Below, in pieces: positions 1-7,413 of a stretch of DNA of 64,000 nt. The stretch lies in assembly GCF_052055585.1 (NCBI RefSeq), contig NZ_CP170485.1:620001-684000 (forward strand). The letters run 5' to 3'. The notes beneath the pieces were generated by a model. That model saw only the letters and a program-made list of their open reading frames with translations, did no database searches and was not told the DNA's origin. The position numbers and the translations under genes are program-made. The stretch's first letter is position 1. Each line of letters starts with the position of its first letter. The DNA comes from Oceanicaulis sp052055585. Lineage in GTDB: Bacteria > Pseudomonadota > Alphaproteobacteria > Caulobacterales > Maricaulaceae.

Positions 1-1496
1 CGCTGGTGGCCCAGATTGTCGGGCTGGTCATTGCAGGCATGGCGGCGGGGGCCGTTCTGACGTCTGCCGGCGAGCGCCGCGTCATCCTGGCCTATGCCGG
101 ACCGTCGCTGGGATTGTGGGCCGTGGCGTTGATCAGCATCGATCAGTCAACGGGCACGCTGGGCGCCGTGATGCTGGCGGGCTTCCTTCTGGGCATTACC
201 ATGCTCGCCAAGACCTACGCCAACACGCTTCTGGCCTCTGTCGCCGCCAATCTGGCTCTGGAAGAAGCCAGCAAGAAAACCGCAGAACAGGCCGCCGCTC
301 TCGCGCGCCTGGCTGAACATAATGACCAGGCGGCCCGCAAGGCCGAGGAATCCGCCCGCTCAAGCGCTGTCATGCTGGCCAATATGAGCCATGAGCTGCG
401 CTCGCCGCTGAACGGCGTGCTGGGCATGGGCCAGTTGCTGGACAAGACCCGCCTGACCGATGAGCAATCCTTGATGGTGTCGCGCCTTCTGGAGAGCGGC
501 GAGAAGCTGGAAAGCCTGATCAATACGGTTCTGGAAGTCTCCCGCATCGATGCAGGCCGCATGGAGCTGGTGGTCGAGGACATTACGCCCTGCGATCTTG
601 CAGACCGCTTGCGCCGCGAGCATGCGCCTCACGCCGCCGCCAAGAACATCGATTTTAACGTGACCTTTGAGGGCGAGGGCGGTCGGGCCCTGCGTGCGGA
701 TGGCGGACGCCTGATGCACATGTGCCGGATCCTGGCCAGCAACGCCATCCGTTTCACCAATGAGGGCGGCGTCACGATCAAGCTGGACATGCGTGAAAGC
801 CAGCAGGGCGTCTCCACGCTGCGCATCGCCATTCAGGATACCGGCGAGGGCGTGCCTGAAAGCTCGCGCGATCAGTTGTTCAACGCCATGGGCACGGATT
901 CTGTGGACGAGAACATCAAGCAGGCCGGCACGGGGCTCGGGCTTCATCTGGTGCGCAAGCTTGCCGAGATGATGCATGGCGATGTGGGCTATGAGCCGCG
1001 CGAGGATGGTGAAGGCTCGGTCTTCTGGTTCGAGGTCAAACTGCGTCACTCCATGAAGGCGGACCGGTTCGCCGATGGCGAGCAGATGTCGGTCTCAAGC
1101 CGCCGCTTGCGCGTGCTCGTGGGGGAAAGTGAACCGGCGCTGCGCTCTGTGCTGCTGGGCTATCTGAAATCATTCAACTGCGTGGTCACCTGCGCCGGCA
1201 GTTCTGCCGAGCTGCTCGATGCGCTGGGCGCGTCAGCCTATGACGCCGTGATCCTGGGCCATGAGCTGGCCGACGCCGAGGCTGAAGACGCGTCTGCGGA
1301 TGTGCGCGCCCTGCCGTCCACGGCGGCAATGACGCCTATTCTCCGGCTCGTTCCGGATCTGGATGCCCCCTTGCGGGTGAACGCGATGGAGACCCAGGTG
1401 CGGTCTCCGGTAACCGCTGAAGTGCTGATGGACGGGCTCAAGCAGGCGCTGGCCAATGACCCCATCGCCAATGCGCAGCTGTATCGGATCGCCTGA
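1..1496 (+). CDS. Hybrid-type sensor histidine kinase with degenerate receiver (5' partial)
   Basis: Membrane sensor kinase; the frame is open to base 1, so the start lies upstream and the apparent GTG at 6 is probably internal. Numbering from that GTG: hydrophobic segments in residues ~1-85, a short coiled linker, HisKA with H-box ANMSHELRSPLNG (His129), then HATPase_c with N-box (SNAIRFTNEGG) and G-boxes (DTGEGVP, GTGLGLH). The C-terminal ~120 residues fold-match a receiver, but the phospho-acceptor position in YDAVILGHEL is Gly (~418), the invariant Lys before Pro is Ser (VRSPV), and the acidic pocket reads VGES. The kinase core looks active; the receiver looks unable to accept phosphate and may be structural or regulatory. 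Convergent with the kinase on the other strand. Sensed signal unknown. Confidence 0.88.
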   Translation, partial: LVAQIVGLVIAGMAAGAVLTSAGERRVILAYAGPSLGLWAVALISIDQSTGTLGAVMLAGFLLGITMLAKTYANTLLASVAANLALEEASKKTAEQAAALARLAEHNDQAARKAEESARSSAVMLANMSHELRSPLNGVLGMGQLLDKTRLTDEQSLMVSRLLESGEKLESLINTVLEVSRIDAGRMELVVEDITPCDLADRLRREHAPHAAAKNIDFNVTFEGEGGRALRADGGRLMHMCRILASNAIRFTNEGGVTIKLDMRESQQGVSTLRIAIQDTGEGVPESSRDQLFNAMGTDSVDENIKQAGTGLGLHLVRKLAEMMHGDVGYEPREDGEGSVFWFEVKLRHSMKADRFADGEQMSVSSRRLRVLVGESEPALRSVLLGYLKSFNCVVTCAGSSAELLDALGASAYDAVILGHELADAEAEDASADVRALPSTAAMTPILRLVPDLDAPLRVNAMETQVRSPVTAEVLMDGLKQALANDPIANAQLYRIA

Positions 1497-1519
1497 TCTC
1501 CAGCAGAACTCAAGACACA

Positions 1520-1547
1520 AAAAAGCCGGCGGTGACGCCGGCTTTTT
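1520..1547. terminator. Bidirectional Rho-independent terminator
   Basis: Perfect 11-bp stem AAAAAGCCGGC / GCCGGCTTTTT around a 6-base loop (GGTGAC). A-tract on one side and T-tract on the other make it usable from both directions, and it sits between two convergent kinase genes. Confidence 0.92.
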
Positions 1548-1566
1548 CTTGTTCAGGGATGAGCGA

Positions 1567-3207
1567 TCAGGCTGCGCCGTGCAGGCGTTCTGATCCGGAC
1601 ATGGTCCAGTCCGAAGCGAGCAGCCGGTCCATCTCGGCGAAGAAGGCGTCACGCTGGATGGGCTTGGAGGCGTAGCCATCCATGCCCGCGCGCAAACACT
1701 CCGCCTGCTCTTCGCGCATGGCGTTGGCGGTCAGCGCCAGGATCGGGGTCGATCGCACCGGGCTTTTCATCTGCCGGATGCGTTGGGTGGTCTGAAGCCC
1801 GTTCAGCCCCGGCATGCGCACATCCATCAGGATCAGGTCAAAGGCTTCGGTCTGAAGCAGGTCGAGCGCTGCTTCGCCGCTGTCGCAGATCGTGCAGCTC
1901 CACTCGCGCAGGTTCAGAAAGCCCTCGATGACCGCCTGGTTGATGGCGTTATCCTCAACGAGCAGGATTTTCGGCGCATGGCCCTGGGCCGCTGCCGGCA
2001 GAGTGTTCTGGTTCATGTCATGCGGTCCGGATTGATCCTGCGCCAGACCCAGCGGCAGTTCGAACCAGAAGCGGGCGCCACGTTCCACATGCGGGTCACA
2101 CGCGATGGCGCCATCCATCAGCTCGACAAGCTGCTTGCAGATCGCCAGCCCCAGACCCGTCCCGCTGGCCGATTGCCGGGCTTCGGGCTCGGCCTGCATG
2201 AAGGAGGTGAATAGGCTGGGCTGAGCCGCGGCGGGCACGCCACAGCCGGTATCGGTCACTTCACCACGCAGGATGACGCGGGTCGGTGTGAGTGGCGTCA
2301 ACGTCAGCAGGACATCCACATCGCCCTGATCGGTGAACTTGATGGCGTTGCCGATCAGGTTGAACAGGATCTGTTTCAGCCGCACCGGATCGCCCATCAG
2401 CGCTCCGGCCTCGGCGCCTTCGGTGCGGACCGAGAAGCGCAGCCCCTTGCCCTGCGCACGACCGCGCCAGAGCTGGGAGGCGGTCTCGGAAAGCTCCTCA
2501 AGGGTGAAGCGGGTCGCGCTGAGCTTCATCTTGCCCGCTTCGATCTTGGACAGGTCCAGCACGTCATTGAGAAGATGCAGCATGACATCTCCGGCGCTCT
2601 GAATGCTTTCGGTCAGCGTGCGCTGTTCGGCGTCCAGTCCGGTCTCCTGCAAGAGCTGGGTCAGACCCATCATGCCGCTGAGCGGGGTGCGGATTTCATG
2701 GCTCATTGTGGCGACAAACTCGGACTTGATCCGGTTCGCCGACATCGCTTCCAGCCGCGCCTGGCCCAGCTGTTCGGCAAGAGCGACCAGCTTGCGGTTC
2801 CGCTCTTCGCTTTCAGACTGGATCATCCGCATCAGGCCCACGCCCGTGCCCACCCCGGCATAGCGGCCGTTCTCGGTGATGATGAAGCCGTCAAACAGGG
2901 CCGAGATGCGGTCAGTGACGATGTGGCGGCTCAGCTGGGAGAGCAGGTGGTTGCTCTCAACCACCAGCGGATCCTTGTCCATGACATAGGTGACAGGCCG
3001 CTTGGCGAACAGCGCCCGGCCATGGGTGTCGGCCATGCGCAGGAAGAAGGCGTTGCGGGCCACCAGACCGATGGGCCTGGCGTCATCCACCACGGCGCAA
3101 ACCAGAAGGTCGCTATCCTCGGAAAACAGGTCATAGACCTGAGAGCCGGTAATGCCGGGATCCAGAACAGGGGCGTTTTGCAACAGGGTGCGAACCGTAC
3201 GGCTCAT
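1567..3207 (-). CDS. CBS-domain hybrid histidine kinase with receiver
   Basis: Soluble hybrid kinase of 546 residues. Residues ~1-130 resemble a CBS-like sensory pair (VMDKDPLVVES, DGFIITENGRYAGVG) as found in front of some GGDEF and kinase proteins; a coiled linker follows; HisKA carries ATMSHEIRTPLSG (His170); HATPase_c has GNAIKFTDQG, DTGCGVP and GTGLGLAI; the C-terminal receiver is canonical with VEDN, LILMDVRMP (Asp ~462) and SKP. No membrane segment, so it is predicted cytosolic. Start: an ATG at 3207 is preferred over an in-frame TTG at 3252, because GGAG lies about 12 bases ahead and the CBS-like domain begins just after it. Phosphorelay output partner is not in the window. Confidence 0.88.
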   Translation of the reverse strand: MSRTVRTLLQNAPVLDPGITGSQVYDLFSEDSDLLVCAVVDDARPIGLVARNAFFLRMADTHGRALFAKRPVTYVMDKDPLVVESNHLLSQLSRHIVTDRISALFDGFIITENGRYAGVGTGVGLMRMIQSESEERNRKLVALAEQLGQARLEAMSANRIKSEFVATMSHEIRTPLSGMMGLTQLLQETGLDAEQRTLTESIQSAGDVMLHLLNDVLDLSKIEAGKMKLSATRFTLEELSETASQLWRGRAQGKGLRFSVRTEGAEAGALMGDPVRLKQILFNLIGNAIKFTDQGDVDVLLTLTPLTPTRVILRGEVTDTGCGVPAAAQPSLFTSFMQAEPEARQSASGTGLGLAICKQLVELMDGAIACDPHVERGARFWFELPLGLAQDQSGPHDMNQNTLPAAAQGHAPKILLVEDNAINQAVIEGFLNLREWSCTICDSGEAALDLLQTEAFDLILMDVRMPGLNGLQTTQRIRQMKSPVRSTPILALTANAMREEQAECLRAGMDGYASKPIQRDAFFAEMDRLLASDWTMSGSERLHGAA

Positions 3208-3335
3208 CTTTTCGGGCTCCGGCGCTCGTCCAGTAAAGGGTGTGCGCAACAAACACGCCGGGCGATTTCCGCCGCCTTAATTGAAGGCGTGTTTCACGGA
3301 AGCTTCATTGAAAAGTCGCGTTATTAAACCTGCGG

Positions 3336-3671
3336 TTACGCCGTCTCGCTCCGCACCCATTGCGTGAAGCCCGCAGCACTGAGCGCCGCCTGGCTCTCAA
3401 GCGCCAGAATACAGGGCTCATCATAGGGGTGGAGGGCCGAGATCGCGTCCCGCGCGCGCTCTACGCTCGCCGCCGAGGTCTTGAACAGGGCGATGATTTC
3501 ACGCTCGCTCTGCACCGCGCCCTCCCAGCGATAGATCGACCGGCTTTCTCCCAGAATATTGGCGCAGGCGATCAGCCGGTCCTGCAGCAGGCGGGAGGCT
3601 GCGCGCTCCACGCTCTCCATGTCAGGCCAGGTAGTGTAAAGGACGATGACGCAATCGGTCGTGTCGGTCAT
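3336..3671 (-). CDS. cutA: CutA divalent-cation tolerance protein
   Basis: Small (111 aa) trimeric cytosolic protein of the CutA1 family, linked in E. coli to copper/divalent cation tolerance though its biochemical role is unsettled. Family hallmarks are visible: N-terminal beta strand VIVLYTTWPD, ERAASRLLQDRLIACANIL with the conserved Cys-Asn, SIYRWEGAVQSEREIIALFKT, LHPYDEPCI and the C-terminal FTQWVRSE. Length is typical. The gene diverges from queC with only 48 bases between starts. Confidence 0.93.
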   Translation of the reverse strand: MTDTTDCVIVLYTTWPDMESVERAASRLLQDRLIACANILGESRSIYRWEGAVQSEREIIALFKTSAASVERARDAISALHPYDEPCILALESQAALSAAGFTQWVRSETA

Positions 3672-3719
3672 GGACGAGCTCCTTGCAGGCGCGGCTCATA
3701 AGCAAGATATACTGGCTAC

Positions 3720-4439
3720 ATGGATACACGCTCTTCTTCAAACGCGGCCCTGGTGCTGTTCTCCGGCGGCCAGGATTCCGCCACCTGCCTGGCCTGGGCG
3801 CTGTCGCGCTTTGACCGGGTGGAGACCATCGGCTTTGACTATGGCCAGCGCCATGATGTGGAGCTGACCGCCCGCCAGAGCGTGCGCGCTGAAATGCTCA
3901 AGGCGTTTCCGGACTGGGCGGAGAAGCTGGGCGAAGACCGGCTGGTGGACTTGTCGGGCTATGGCGCGCTGGCGGAAAGCGCGCTGACCGCGGACATGGA
4001 AATCGTCATGACCGAGCAGGGATTGCCCTCGACCTTCGTGCCGGGGCGCAATCTGGTCTTTCTCACCGTCGCTGCCGCGCTCGCCTATCGGCGCGGCATT
4101 GATGTGCTGGTGGGTGGCATGTGCCAGACCGATTATTCGGGCTATCCCGACTGCCGTGAGGACACCATCCAGACCCAGGCCAAAGCGCTGGGGCTGGGGC
4201 TGGACCGGCCGACCCGGGTCGAGACGCCGCTGATGCATCTCGATAAAGCGCAAACCTGGGCGCTCGCACACGAGCTGGGCGGGGAGGCGCTGGTCGATCT
4301 GATCGTCGAGCACAGCCATACCTGTTATCGCGGTGAGCGCGGCCAACGCCATGACTGGGGCTATGGCTGTGATGATTGCCCGGCTTGCGAGCTTCGCAAG
4401 AAAGGTTGGGCCCAGTGGCGCGAGGGTGCGGCAGGCTGA
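3720..4439 (+). CDS. queC: 7-cyano-7-deazaguanine synthase
   Basis: Converts 7-carboxy-7-deazaguanine to preQ0 with ATP and ammonia, for queuosine in tRNA. The PP-loop FSGGQDSATCLAW (about residues 14-26) binds ATP, FDYGQRHDVE and VPGRNLVFLTVAAALA are family signatures, and the zinc-binding C-terminal cysteines appear as CYRGERG...CDDCPAC. At 239 aa it is full length. Its stop overlaps the queE start (ATGA), so the two are translationally coupled and act in consecutive steps. The 48-base upstream gap is too short for a preQ1 riboswitch. Confidence 0.96.
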   Translation: MDTRSSSNAALVLFSGGQDSATCLAWALSRFDRVETIGFDYGQRHDVELTARQSVRAEMLKAFPDWAEKLGEDRLVDLSGYGALAESALTADMEIVMTEQGLPSTFVPGRNLVFLTVAAALAYRRGIDVLVGGMCQTDYSGYPDCREDTIQTQAKALGLGLDRPTRVETPLMHLDKAQTWALAHELGGEALVDLIVEHSHTCYRGERGQRHDWGYGCDDCPACELRKKGWAQWREGAAG

Positions 4440-5068
4440 TGACCTATTCCGTCAAGGAAATGTTCCTGACCGTTCAGGGCGAGGGTGGCCAGACGGGTCG
4501 TCCAGCGGTGTTTCTGCGCTTTGCCGGCTGCAATCTGTGGAGCGGCCTGGAGCGCGATCGTGCGAGCGCGATCTGCCAGTTCTGCGACACGGACTTTATC
4601 GGCGTGGATGGCGAAAACGGCGGCAAGTTCAAGACTGCAGACGCCCTGGCCGAAAAAGTCGCGAGCCTGTGGCCGGGCGGGGGCGAGCCTTATGTGGTCT
4701 GCACCGGCGGCGAACCCTTGCTGCAGCTTGATGCGCCCCTGATCGACGCCCTGCATGCGGCGGGCTTCAGGATCGCGGTCGAGACCAATGGCACGATCGA
4801 GGCGCCCGACGGCATCGACTGGGTGTGCGTCAGCCCCAAATCCACCGCGCCGCTCAAGCAGACCTCGGGTGATGAGCTGAAACTGGTCTACCCCCAGCCT
4901 GACGCCATGCCTGAGCTGTTCTCAGGGCTCGATTTCAGGCAGTTCCGCCTGCAGCCCATGGACGGGCCGGAGCAGATGAAAAATGCTCAGGCCGCATTCG
5001 AGTATTGCCTGAAGCATCCCCAATGGATGCTCAGCCTGCAAACCCATAAATGGATCAATGTACCATGA
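4439..5068 (+). CDS. queE: 7-carboxy-7-deazaguanine synthase, CX14CX2C type
   Basis: Radical-SAM enzyme that ring-contracts 6-carboxy-tetrahydropterin to 7-carboxy-7-deazaguanine. The start chosen (MTYSVKEMF) overlaps the queC stop as ATGA. TVQGEGGQTGRPAVFLRFAGCN is the family N-terminus. The cluster-binding cysteines are spaced C-X14-C-X2-C (CNLW...ICQFCDT) instead of the CX3CX2C of most radical-SAM enzymes; this is the known variant described for Burkholderia multivorans QueE. VCTGGEPLLQ (SAM-binding GGE), VETNGT and VCVSPK follow. 209 aa. The queD and queF steps are not in this window. Confidence 0.95.
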   Translation: MTYSVKEMFLTVQGEGGQTGRPAVFLRFAGCNLWSGLERDRASAICQFCDTDFIGVDGENGGKFKTADALAEKVASLWPGGGEPYVVCTGGEPLLQLDAPLIDALHAAGFRIAVETNGTIEAPDGIDWVCVSPKSTAPLKQTSGDELKLVYPQPDAMPELFSGLDFRQFRLQPMDGPEQMKNAQAAFEYCLKHPQWMLSLQTHKWINVP

Positions 5069-5604
5069 GCGACGACCTGACCCTTCGCGTTGCACAGGTC
5101 GCGGATATGCCAGCCCTGTCCGCGTTGATGGATCTGGCGATCAACCGCTTGCAGGACGACTTTCTCAGCCCTGAACAGGTCAAGGCCAGCCAGGCCTTTA
5201 TGGGGATCGACACCCAGCTTGTGAAAGACGGCACCTATTTCATGGTGATGCGCGGGGACGCGATTGCCGGCTGCGGAGGCTGGAGCTATCGCGCCACCCT
5301 CTATGGCGGCGATCACACGACCGACCAGCGTGATGCGCGAGAGCTCGATCCCGAGACCGAACCCGCCAAGGTGCGCGCCATGTACACCCATCCCGACCAT
5401 ACCCGACAGGGCGTGGGCCGTATGATCCTGAACGCGTGCGAAGACGCGGCGCGAAGCCAGGGTTTCAAACGGGCGGAGATGATGGCGACCCTGTCAGGCC
5501 AGCCGCTCTACGCCGCGTGCGGCTATGCCCCGATCAGCGAGGAAGCCGCCATTGCGGACGGTATCAGCGTACCGCTGGTGAGGATGGGCAAGGCGCTCGT
5601 CTAG
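5065..5604 (+). CDS. GNAT family N-acetyltransferase
   Basis: Cytosolic acetyl-CoA-dependent acetyltransferase, 179 aa, substrate unknown. GNAT core is visible: AGCGGWSYR (beta4), VRAMYTHPDHTRQGVGRMIL (motif A, with the Q/RxxGxG/A-type CoA pyrophosphate loop RQGVGR) and QPLYAACGYAPI (beta6-beta7 region). The ATG overlaps the queE stop (ATGA), so it is co-translated with queCE, although no link to queuosine is known. Its TAG stop is one half of a CTAG shared with the convergent lipoprotein gene. Confidence 0.88.
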   Translation: MSDDLTLRVAQVADMPALSALMDLAINRLQDDFLSPEQVKASQAFMGIDTQLVKDGTYFMVMRGDAIAGCGGWSYRATLYGGDHTTDQRDARELDPETEPAKVRAMYTHPDHTRQGVGRMILNACEDAARSQGFKRAEMMATLSGQPLYAACGYAPISEEAAIADGISVPLVRMGKALV

Positions 5605-5819
5605 GCGGGCGTCTGGTCGCAGAGCTCAGAGACGAACTTGTTCTCGGGCGCGGTCTTGCCGGGTGTCACCGCATCCACCGTGCCGATCACCACCTTGCCG
5701 GCGGTTCCCACCACCGCGCCCGTGGCTCCGACGGCCAAATCGGCGGTCTGCACCACGATGCAGCCGGGCGTCAGCATCAGACCGGCGAGCGCGATCATCA
5801 CAAGGGCAGGGCGCGTCAT
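5601..5819 (-). CDS. Small predicted lipoprotein
   Basis: 72-residue secreted protein starting MTRPALVMIALAGL, with a lipobox-like LTPGC about residue 20, so probably lipidated and envelope-anchored. The mature part has a Gly/Ala/Val-rich GATGAVVGTAGKVV segment of the type seen in small alphaproteobacterial lipoproteins of unknown role and a lone distal Cys. Start at 5819 is supported by GGAG seven bases upstream; a second in-frame ATG at 5831 has no such site. Shares its stop with the convergent GNAT gene. Confidence 0.75.
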   Translation of the reverse strand: MTRPALVMIALAGLMLTPGCIVVQTADLAVGATGAVVGTAGKVVIGTVDAVTPGKTAPENKFVSELCDQTPA

Positions 5820-5909
5820 GGCGAACTCCACAGAAAACCCGGCAGAGCAGGGGGCTCCACCGGGTCTTCTGAATAACGCCTGGCGCTTAAGGCCGGGTGA
5901 AGATGGCGG

Positions 5910-6608
5910 CTAGAGCGAGTCCACCATCACGATTTCGGCGTCCTCGATCGCGGTGATCTCGATCACCGGTTCATCGACAATCGCCGCCCCGTCGCGCGGG
6001 CCCAGAGTTTCGTCATTCACCGTCACGGCGCCCTTGGCGAGGCCGAGATAGGCATGGCGTCCCGCCTCAAGCGTATAGCGGGTGGACTGGCCCGCCTTCA
6101 GCGTGCCGCCCAGAACCCGCGCATCGGCGCGGATAGGCAGCGCGTCCGTGTCGCCCTTGCGGCCTGAAGCCAGCACCACCAGCTCACCGGCCCGGTCACC
6201 CTTGGGGAAGGTCTTGGTGTCCCAATAGGGATCGCCGCCGCGTTCATCGGGCATAATCCATATCTGGAAGATGCGGGTCAGCTCGCTTTCCTGATTGTAC
6301 TCGGCGTGGCGGATGCCCTTGCCTGCGCTCATCACCTGCACATCGCCCGCAATCGTACGGCCTTTATTGCCCAGGCTGTCCTGGTGGGTGATAGCGCCGT
6401 CACGCACATAGGTGATGATCTCCATCTCCGCATGGGGGTGCGGGGGGAAACCCGTGCCGGGCTGGATTTCATCATCATTCCAGACCCGCAACGCTCCCCA
6501 GCCCATCCGTTTGGGATCGTGATAGGAGCCGAAGCTGAAATGGTGTTTCGCATTCAGCCAGTCGATCTGAAACGCGCCCAGATCCTCGAAATAACGAACA
6601 TCGATCAT
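5910..6608 (-). CDS. Pirin family protein (YhhW/YhaK-like bicupin)
   Basis: 232-residue bicupin of the pirin family; relatives such as E. coli YhhW cleave quercetin in vitro and others act as redox or transcription cofactors. The N-terminal cupin has the metal-site signature FPPHPHAEMEIITYVRDG plus QVMSAGKGIRHAEYN (His/His/Glu/His ligands), followed by the ELTRIFQIWI strand. The C-terminal cupin is short and lacks metal residues, as is usual. ATG at 6608 is chosen because AGGAGGG stands just upstream. Monocistronic; physiological substrate not deducible. Confidence 0.92.
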   Translation of the reverse strand: MIDVRYFEDLGAFQIDWLNAKHHFSFGSYHDPKRMGWGALRVWNDDEIQPGTGFPPHPHAEMEIITYVRDGAITHQDSLGNKGRTIAGDVQVMSAGKGIRHAEYNQESELTRIFQIWIMPDERGGDPYWDTKTFPKGDRAGELVVLASGRKGDTDALPIRADARVLGGTLKAGQSTRYTLEAGRHAYLGLAKGAVTVNDETLGPRDGAAIVDEPVIEITAIEDAEIVMVDSL

Positions 6609-6709
6609 GACGACCCTCCTTGGCTCGTGTGTTGACCACACAGATAGCGAGAGGCGGGCCCGCCATTAACCGGAGGGTTGGACGGTGAGTTTTGCTGATC
6701 TGGAAAGGA

Positions 6710-7318
6710 TCATTCCGCAGGCGCCGGGACGGGCGCCGTTTGCGGCTTCAAGGTGAAGCGCGGCAACAACCAGTGCACCAGCGGTCCGATGGAGATCGCA
6801 TAGAGCACCGTGCCGATGCCCACCGTGCCGCCCAGAGCAAACCCGCTCGCCAGCACGCCAAGCTCGATGCCCAGCCGGACTCGGCCCACCGGCCAGCCCG
6901 TGCGGCCGCACACACCCGTCATCAGACCATCGCGGGGCCCCGGGCCCAGACCGGCGCCAATATAGCTGGCGGTGGCGAGGCCATTGAGCCCGATGGCGCT
7001 GACCAGCAGGACAGCGCGGAGCGTGTAGCTATGATGCTCTGGAACCACCAGCAAGGTCAGGTCCGCGACCGTGCCGATCAGCAGCACGTTCATCACGGTC
7101 CCGATCCCCGGCTTCTGCTTGATCGGCCACCAGGCCAGCAGCACCAGAAGGCCGACCAGATTGACGGTCATGCCAAAGCTCAGACCGATGCGGTCAGACA
7201 GGCCCTCATGGAACACATCCCAGGGATCAAGTCCCAGATTGGCGCGAACCATCAGGGCCAACGAGACGCCATAGGCCGCAAGGCCCAGGTGCAACTGGAT
7301 CATACGTTTTATCAACAT
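6710..7318 (-). CDS. YczE/YitT-like integral membrane protein
   Basis: About 202-residue polytopic membrane protein with five or more hydrophobic segments. LGLAAYGVSLALMVRANLGLDPWDVFHEGL and GAGLGPGPRDGLM are the signature repeats of the YczE family, whose function is uncertain. The start is ambiguous: ATGs at 7327, 7318 and 7303 are close together and none has a good ribosome site; 7318 is used here. The gene diverges from a MocR-type regulator, an arrangement also known for yczE and its MocR regulator (YczR) in Bacilli, so it is probably the regulator's target. The palindrome at 7335-7365 lies directly upstream. Confidence 0.85.
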   Translation of the reverse strand: MLIKRMIQLHLGLAAYGVSLALMVRANLGLDPWDVFHEGLSDRIGLSFGMTVNLVGLLVLLAWWPIKQKPGIGTVMNVLLIGTVADLTLLVVPEHHSYTLRAVLLVSAIGLNGLATASYIGAGLGPGPRDGLMTGVCGRTGWPVGRVRLGIELGVLASGFALGGTVGIGTVLYAISIGPLVHWLLPRFTLKPQTAPVPAPAE

Positions 7319-7334
7319 GGCACGCATCAACACC

Positions 7335-7365
7335 AAGCTTGGCCCTAAAAAATAGGGCCAAGCTT
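7335..7365. promoter_or_regulatory. 13-bp inverted repeat operator, likely MocR-regulator site
   Basis: Perfect palindrome AAGCTTGGCCCTA-(A5)-TAGGGCCAAGCTT between divergent yczE and the MocR-type gene. A third copy of the half-site, CTTGGCGCTA at 7371-7380, repeats CTTGGCCCTA (7338-7347) with one mismatch, 33 bp downstream on the same face of the helix. MocR regulators are known to bind repeated half-sites in the divergent promoter; binding here is inference. Confidence 0.72.
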
Positions 7366-7413
7366 CACCCCTTGGCGCTATGATGGCGAACGGGCCCGCA
7401 ACAGGATGACGCC

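Noticed and set aside
3672..3719. preQ1 riboswitch ahead of queC
   Set aside because: Only 48 bases separate cutA and queC starts, and no H-type pseudoknot-like sequence is visible.
6692..7348. 218-codon frame antisense to yczE
   Set aside because: Opposite a membrane protein with family signatures; it is Gln/His/Arg-rich, unlike real proteins here, and would run across the palindrome.
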